Assembly (NCBI GenBank): GCA_046565505.1 | Contig: JBKHYJ010000070.1 | Coordinates: forward strand, 1 to 60,710 | From: JBKHYJ01 sp046565505 | GTDB taxonomy: Bacteria; Acidobacteriota; Blastocatellia; UBA7656 | Length of the DNA stretch: 60,710 nucleotides | Direction of reading: 5' to 3' | Part shown: in pieces, positions 55,970-60,710 of the stretch | Position numbering within the stretch: the first letter of the stretch is position 1 | Layout: the number at the start of each line of letters is the position of its first letter | Notes under the pieces: generated by a model | Told to the model about the DNA's origin: nothing | The model's database searches: none | What the model saw: the letters and a program-made list of their open reading frames with translations, nothing else | Made by a program: the position numbers and the translations under genes

Positions 55970-58408
55970 ATGGAGAACCTACTACTGGACCTGCGCTACG
56001 CCATTAGAATGTTTATCAAGAAGCCCGGTTTCAATTCAGTCGTCGTGCTAACGCTCGCGCTGGGCATCGGTGCCAACACTGCGGTCTTCTGCGTGGTCAA
56101 CGCAGTTTTGATCCGCCCGCTTCCCTTCAAAGACCCCGACCGGCTCGTGATGGTCTGGGAAACGAATCTTGAGAAGGGGGTGAGGCAGGACATGGTTTCG
56201 CCGGCCAATCTGGCCGACTGGCGAGACCAGTCGCAGGTCTTTGAAGATGCGGCGGCCTTCGCTTCCACTAGCTTCACGCTAATGGGCATGGATGAAGCGG
56301 AAAGGATTTCGGGCAGTCAGGTCACCGTTAACCTGCTTCCGCTCCTCGGCGTCAGCCCGGCCAGGGGCCGCGCCTTCGTCGCCGATGACGCCCGGCCCGG
56401 GCGCGACCAGGTCGTGATCGTGTCTTATGAGCTGTGGCGGCGCCGCTTCGGCTCGGACCCTGGCCTGTTGGGGAAGACGATAAGGCTGGACGACAAGCCA
56501 TACGAGGTGGTGGGCGTCATGCCCCCGGGCTTCGATTTCCCCAGATGGCTCGAACCGGCGGGGGCCAAGAATTCGGCGAAGGCGGAGATGTGGACTCCGC
56601 TCTCGTTCGACGGTGAACAACTAAGCATGCGCGGGGCGCGATACGTCAGTGCTGTCGCGCGGCTGAAGCGGCAGGTCACGCCGGCCCAGGCCCAGGCCGC
56701 GCTCGAACCCATCGCCCGGGACCTTGAGCGGAAGTACGAGGAGAATCGGGGGTACACTGTTACAGTCGTCCCCCTGCAAGAGCAGGTCATTGGCGAAGTG
56801 AGGGCGGCGCTGCTGATATTCTTCGGGGCGATCAGTTTCGTGCTGCTGATCGCGTGCGCTAACGTCGCCAACCTCTTGCTAGCCCGCGCGACGACCAGGC
56901 AAAAGGAGGTCGCCATACGCGCCGCCCTCGGATGCGGCCGCCGGCGATTGATCCGTCAATTCCTCACTGAAAGTGTGCTGCTAGCCTTCGCGGGCGGGAT
57001 TGCCGGCCTGATGTTAGCGCTTTGGGGCATCAGGCTGGTCGTGGCCGGCTTTCCAGACATCATTCCCCGTTCCGGCGAGGTAGGAATCAACGCTCAGGTA
57101 TTCGGCTTTACGCTTCTGCTCTCCGCGTTAACAGGTTTGCTTTTCGGCCTCATACCGGCCATACAGTTTTCAAAGACCGACCTTAACAACTCACTTAAAG
57201 AAGGCGGCCGGAGTTCCGGCGAAGGCGTAGGCCGCGGCCGCACGCGGAACATCCTCGTAGTATCGGAAGTCGCGCTGGCGCTGGTGCTGCTGGCCGGGGC
57301 CGGTCTGCTCGTCAGAAGCTTTATGCGGTTGGTGTCGGTCGAACCTGGCTTCAACCCGAGGGGTCTGGTGGCGATGCGCGTGGCCCTGCCTCAATCCAAG
57401 TATGGGCAGCCTCACCAGAAGGCGGCTTTCTTCGAGCAACTCTCCGCCCGCGTAGGAAGCTTGCCCGGCGTTAAGGCGGTCGCGGCGACGACGAACCTAC
57501 CTCTCAGCGGGACGAGCATGTCGTTCAGGTTCATGGTCGAAGGCCGCCCCGCGTCGCCCGCGGAGACCCTGCTGGCGCAATACCATGCGGTCAGCCCGAA
57601 TTATTTCATCACTATGGGAATCCCGTTACTGCTGGGTCGTGATTTTACCGAGCAGGACACGAATGAGAGTCAGCCCGTCGTCATCATAAACGAGACTTTG
57701 GCGAGGAGATTCTTCCCCGGTGAAGAAGCTGTCGGAAAGGGGCTGAAGATCACTTACGGTAAGCCCGACACGCGCCGGATCATTGGCGTAATCAAAGACG
57801 TGAAGCACAGGGCGCTGGAATCAGAGTCCCAGGAAGAAATCTACGTGCCTTACTCCCAGAACCCCTGGTCCTTCATGACTGTCGTGGCTCGCACAGATTC
57901 GGACGCTAAAGATATGGCCGCCGCGTTAAAGAGCGAGGTGTGGGCTATAGACAGGGACCAGCCGATAGACAGCATCAAAACAGCGGAGCAAATGATCGGT
58001 GATTCGGTATCGCGGCCACGGTTCTACGCCAGGCTTCTAGGGCTTTTCGCCGGTTTGGCGATGGTGCTGGCGGCGGTGGGGATTTACGGGGTGATTTCGT
58101 ATTCGGTCACGCAGCGAACGCATGAAATTGGCATCCGCATGGCTTTAGGGGCCCGGCAGGGGGAGGTGTTAAGGATGGTTGTGAGGCAAGGGTTGATGCT
58201 CACGCTGCTAGGCGTGGTCATAGGGCTGGCTGCTTCGCTCGCTCTGACGCGGCTGATGTCCAACTTGCTTTATGGGGTAAGCGTGACGGACCCGGCAACT
58301 TTCCTGATCGTGTCACTGTTGCTCATGTGCATTGCTGCGATGGCGAGCTACATCCCCGCGCGGCGGGCGGCGAAAGTGGACCCACTGGAGGCATTGCGCT
58401 ACGAATAG
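55970..58408 (+). CDS. ADOP-type ABC transporter permease (MacB/FtsX-like)
   Basis: 812 residues with a duplicated FtsX/MacB permease layout. The N-terminus LLLDLRYAIRMFIKKPGFNS, the first helix and GIGANTAVFCVVNAVLIRPL are the usual opening of acidobacterial orphan permeases; two MacB_PCD periplasmic domains and two three-helix FtsX bundles follow (LLIACANVANLLLARATTRQ; VAAVGIYGVISYSV-like VLAAVGIYGVISYSV). It ends ARRAAKVDPLEALRYE, typical for the family. GGGAGG precedes the ATG at 55970; a longer frame to 55868 is not supported. No ATPase gene is adjacent. The substrate is unknown; the paralogues are many in this phylum. Confidence 0.93.
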   Translation: MENLLLDLRYAIRMFIKKPGFNSVVVLTLALGIGANTAVFCVVNAVLIRPLPFKDPDRLVMVWETNLEKGVRQDMVSPANLADWRDQSQVFEDAAAFASTSFTLMGMDEAERISGSQVTVNLLPLLGVSPARGRAFVADDARPGRDQVVIVSYELWRRRFGSDPGLLGKTIRLDDKPYEVVGVMPPGFDFPRWLEPAGAKNSAKAEMWTPLSFDGEQLSMRGARYVSAVARLKRQVTPAQAQAALEPIARDLERKYEENRGYTVTVVPLQEQVIGEVRAALLIFFGAISFVLLIACANVANLLLARATTRQKEVAIRAALGCGRRRLIRQFLTESVLLAFAGGIAGLMLALWGIRLVVAGFPDIIPRSGEVGINAQVFGFTLLLSALTGLLFGLIPAIQFSKTDLNNSLKEGGRSSGEGVGRGRTRNILVVSEVALALVLLAGAGLLVRSFMRLVSVEPGFNPRGLVAMRVALPQSKYGQPHQKAAFFEQLSARVGSLPGVKAVAATTNLPLSGTSMSFRFMVEGRPASPAETLLAQYHAVSPNYFITMGIPLLLGRDFTEQDTNESQPVVIINETLARRFFPGEEAVGKGLKITYGKPDTRRIIGVIKDVKHRALESESQEEIYVPYSQNPWSFMTVVARTDSDAKDMAAALKSEVWAIDRDQPIDSIKTAEQMIGDSVSRPRFYARLLGLFAGLAMVLAAVGIYGVISYSVTQRTHEIGIRMALGARQGEVLRMVVRQGLMLTLLGVVIGLAASLALTRLMSNLLYGVSVTDPATFLIVSLLLMCIAAMASYIPARRAAKVDPLEALRYE

Positions 58409-58540
58409 CGCGGCCCGACGGGCGAGTCGAGGCCGGGCGTCCGCGACCTCAAGGAGTTTCGGGAATCGGACTCTCGCCCCTGCTGATCCGGCAGTCTCCT
58501 TCATCTGACCCTTCGGACTCTCGGCGGCCGGGGCGTTCGC

Positions 58541-58780
58541 CTATGGGTATCCAACAGGTACGTCGCACCCGGGACAGGTGCCGCAGGCCTGATGGCATTC
58601 GTTAAAATCCAAACAGCAAGTGCCGGCGGCATTAGTCAGAAGGCACTCCTTGTATTGAGCGTAGCAATCCTGATAGCACTGGCCGTCACAACTAAAAGCC
58701 TCTGATTTCCGCGCGGGCGCAAAAACCAGAAAACCAATCATCAGGAGCAGGGCAGCCACACGAAACATTAGATGTCGCAT
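58541..58780 (-). CDS. small secreted cysteine-rich protein A
   Basis: 79 residues: signal peptide MFRVAALLLMIGFLVFAPA, then a mature part of about 50 residues with ten cysteines (SCDGQCYQDC, YKECLL, GTCCLDFNEC, HQACGTCPGC). An even cysteine number suggests five disulfides in the periplasm or outside. A strong GAGGAGG lies six bases before the ATG. It shares DGQCYQ-x-C with the gene at 59379-59585, about 600 bp away in the opposite direction. No known family; a small structural or toxin-like secreted protein are both possible. Confidence 0.75.
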   Translation of the reverse strand: MRHLMFRVAALLLMIGFLVFAPARKSEAFSCDGQCYQDCYAQYKECLLTNAAGTCCLDFNECHQACGTCPGCDVPVGYP

Positions 58781-59378
58781 ATATTCCTCCTCAATGCGGC
58801 GAGTGAGCCGGCAACTAATGTAGTCTTAAGGGCACGGCCTGTAAAGTGATTGACAATCCTGTTTGCCTTCCGCCTCGTGGCCGCCGGAAGAGGGAATAAC
58901 CCATGACAAAAAGGTGATTCATTGCGCCGAGCACATCGCAAAAGCAGGCGCGGTATAAGACTCCTAGATATAGCTTACGAAACCGCCGGAACTTGTTCGG
59001 TTAGTTCGCGAGAGCGAGTGTCTCTTAAAGTCATGGCTGATGCATGAAACTCGTTTGAGATTGTTTCTGCGTCACTATGGTTACGGGCGACCTATTATTC
59101 TTCAACGAATCACTACCGAGCGTTCACAAAAGTTTCTACCTAAAGCCTGCGTGAATCGCAATATCTTGTATTTGCTTCGGAGGGTCTTCTACAACTAATA
59201 GGCTTTGGTCAGGACAGCTCGGCGAAAATGGCATATGAGTTGCAGCCATATTTATTGCGGACGCAAAAATAGATCAAGGGGATGTCTTATGAGTTACACT
59301 GATGCAAAATGCGAGCGACAATCAGACATAAATGGTTTCTCTAGTTCTTCTTATTCTTCAGCCAAGCAGGGCGATGTA
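58781..59378. other. AT-richer intergenic between the two cysteine-rich genes
   Basis: About 600 bp, less GC-rich than the chromosome to its left. It must hold divergent promoters for both small genes, but I cannot define them. An in-frame ATG at 59289 with AAGGGG upstream could extend the right-hand gene. No other gene seen. Confidence 0.5.
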
Positions 59379-59585
59379 ATGAAACGCCTATTAGCGTTGA
59401 TAGTGATGACAATCTGCTTAGTGTTTGCCGGCGCCCAGCCCACGCCGACCGCCCAGGCCAGCGCAGGTTGCGAACTGGTTTGTGGCGACCCCTTCATTGA
59501 CCCAAACGATGGTCAGTGCTACCAGTCGTGTTGCCCTGCGGATTACCAGTGCAAGGTGGCATGTGAGTTAAGACCGTGCCAATAG
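59379..59585 (+). CDS. small secreted cysteine-rich protein B
   Basis: 68 residues: signal peptide MKRLLALIVMTICLVFAGA, then a short mature part with eight cysteines (AGCELVCGD, DGQCYQSCCP, YQCKVACELRPCQ). It shares the DGQCYQ-x-C core with protein A at 58541. The ATG at 59379 puts the signal peptide at the very N-terminus. An ATG at 59289 with a better ribosome-binding site would add a 30-residue polar extension before the hydrophobic stretch, which is less likely. Family unknown; neighbour of an IS256 remnant. Confidence 0.7.
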   Translation: MKRLLALIVMTICLVFAGAQPTPTAQASAGCELVCGDPFIDPNDGQCYQSCCPADYQCKVACELRPCQ

Positions 59586-59790
59586 TGAAGCCTTACTCTT
59601 AGAACTAAGGTAGCAGGAGTTTGCCAGTCCGGCTTGGGATCAAGCGAGGCGACCACGTCTTTCAAATAGCGGAAGCACCGGCAGTTCGTATGGTTGCTTT
59701 CTGGGAGCCCTGCTACCTTCATTGCGCCGAGTAATATGCTTTCTTTACGCTGGATCTGTACTTGGTATAAAGTAGCCTCCATCACGTTAC

Positions 59791-60458
59791 CAGCTTCGCA
59801 ATGAAGGCGTTGAATCCGTCATAGAACAGATCCTTGAAGAGGAGATGACCTCGCATATCGGGGCCGCTCCCCGCGAGCGCACATCTCTCAGGCGTGGCGA
59901 GCGCAACGGCCACTATCAACGCGACCTTTAGAGGGATTAAAGGGGTGAGATCGGTAATCAGTGACGATCACGAAGGCATAAAGCAAGCCTTTGAAGTTGC
60001 TGCCTGGCACCGCTCGGCAGGGATGTACGGCCCATTCTATGAGTAACATTTTGAGCGCAGTGCCTTCGGGAGAGATGGCGGAAGTAGCTTCGGGCCTCAA
60101 GGAGGTGTTCAAAGTGAGTAGAGAGTCGTCGGCCGAGAGGCTGGCCTACGAGTTTGCCGAGCGATACGAGAAAAGGTTCATTAAAGCAGTGAAGGTCTTC
60201 ATGCGAGGTATAGAAGATGCGCTTGTCTACATGAGATTCCCCGGTAGCCATCGCACCTTCATCCGTTCTACGAACGGGCTGGAGAGGCTGTTTAGAGAGG
60301 TGGAGCGGAGGGCACGAGTCGTTGGAGTATTTCCAGGCGAGAAGAGTGCGGTGAGTGTTTCAGCGACAGTGATGCTGAGAGCGACAGAAGGCTGGGCGTT
60401 GCGCAAGTGCACGGATATGGAGCCGGTGAAGGCTATGAACTCTAACCTACAACTTTAG
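59791..60458 (+). pseudogene. IS256-family transposase, internally deleted and frameshifted
   Basis: Three frames spell pieces of an IS256/Mutator-type transposase. The first has EQILEEEMTSHIGAAP and RRGERNGHYQRDL (N-terminal part, to 59930). After a deletion of what should be more than 100 residues, the second has RGIKGVRSVISDDHEG (the second catalytic Asp region). The third, from 60000, has SNILSAVPSGEMAEV, then RTFIRSTNGLERLFREVERR and VVGVFPGEKSA to the C-terminus. The first catalytic Asp lies in the missing part, so it cannot be active. Terminal inverted repeats were not identified. Confidence 0.88.
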
Positions 60459-60667
60459 CGACTTGATCGCACTCTTAGTGGTAACTTTTCAACGTGCGCG
60501 ATAGTTTCTCGACTCGCACCCAACGCGGGATGTCCATATTCTACCTCGCTACACCGGGACTGCTTCTGAGGCTGCTTTCATTGATTTTTATCTATCTTCC
60601 GAGGGGATTTCTGAGTTATAAGTATTCGGCGCTGCGCCCCCCCGCCCAGCTTCAGGAGGTGTCACCT

Positions 60668-60710
60668 ATGCACGTCACCCACCACGCGCCTCACCACGCC
60701 GCCGACCCCG
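60668..60710 (+). CDS. start of a His-rich protein cut by the window edge
   Basis: An ATG eight bases after AGGAGG opens a frame reading MHVTHHAPHHAADP to the edge. The strong ribosome-binding site makes a real gene likely; fourteen residues are too few to name it. Confidence 0.5.
   Translation, partial: MHVTHHAPHHAADP

Noticed and set aside
59543..59785. An 80-codon - strand frame including ESNHTNCRCFRYLKDVV
   Set aside because: It looks somewhat protein-like but overlaps the end of the cysteine-rich gene and has no ribosome-binding site; possibly a piece of an insertion element, not assignable.

Overview
This window reads as a chromosomal segment of a high-GC, Gram-negative, diderm bacterium of the Acidobacteriota (most like the Blastocatellia/Pyrinomonadaceae side of the phylum). 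That placement is an inference from gene content: an Oar-type TonB-dependent receptor with an N-terminal carboxypeptidase-regulatory domain, an ADOP-type MacB/FtsX permease without its own ATPase, a soluble Ser/Thr kinase fused to a TolB/FlgO-like domain and TPRs, many large secreted proteins with He_PIG/HYR Ig-like repeats, and KdsB for LPS. Promoters that can be read look like ordinary sigma-70 sites (TTGACA, 17-18 bp, TATTCT/TAGAAT-like).

Region 1 (1-7230) is a chromosomal integron. An integron integrase gene (intI, + strand) carries the IntI-specific extra domain. Upstream of it lies an attI core, followed by at least six cassettes read away from intI on the - strand, separated by five attC sites of 92-103 bp. 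Order from attI: exported TPR protein; LECT2-like M23-fold protein; HEPN-domain (Rx4H) protein; a two-gene cassette with an exported protein plus a matrixin-like metalloprotease; a class I SAM methyltransferase; and a DoxX-like membrane protein cut by the window edge. For each complete cassette the 7-bp core at its start is the exact complement of its own attC R'' site, which is strong internal proof of cassette structure. The cassettes are visibly AT-richer than the rest of the window.

Region 2 (7231-8236) is a graveyard beside the integrase, containing the frameshifted, stop-interrupted C-terminus of a P4-type phage/plasmid primase-helicase.

Region 3 (8237-58408) is ordinary high-GC chromosome: an OmpA protein; kdsB-pyrG-HAD hydrolase-zinc finger-hemB-dacB; a 1,541-residue secreted protein with a metalloprotease-like motif and ten He_PIG repeats; rpsA with a long leader; HIT hydrolase and GDPD; an MFS drug exporter and a PAP2-like protein; an unrecognised 526-residue protein; rhodanese; S9 peptidase; STAS; phosphofructokinase; Ser/Thr kinase; S41 protease; a GH13 amylase; an OmpR/HK two-component pair; a FAD oxidoreductase; an Oar-like receptor; RidA and LysA-like decarboxylase; a terminal-CxxCH protein and an ADOP permease. 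Inside it, at 30057-30149, sits a lone degenerate attC with the same size, layout and orientation as the array about 24 kb away.

Region 4 (58409-60710) holds two small secreted cysteine-rich proteins sharing a DGQCYQ-x-C motif, an internally deleted IS256-family transposase pseudogene, and the first codons of a His-rich protein at the window edge.

The most noteworthy content is the integron: an acidobacterial platform collecting exported, surface and possible defence functions, one of them strikingly similar to the animal cytokine-like protein LECT2, with a detached attC trace elsewhere on the same chromosome.
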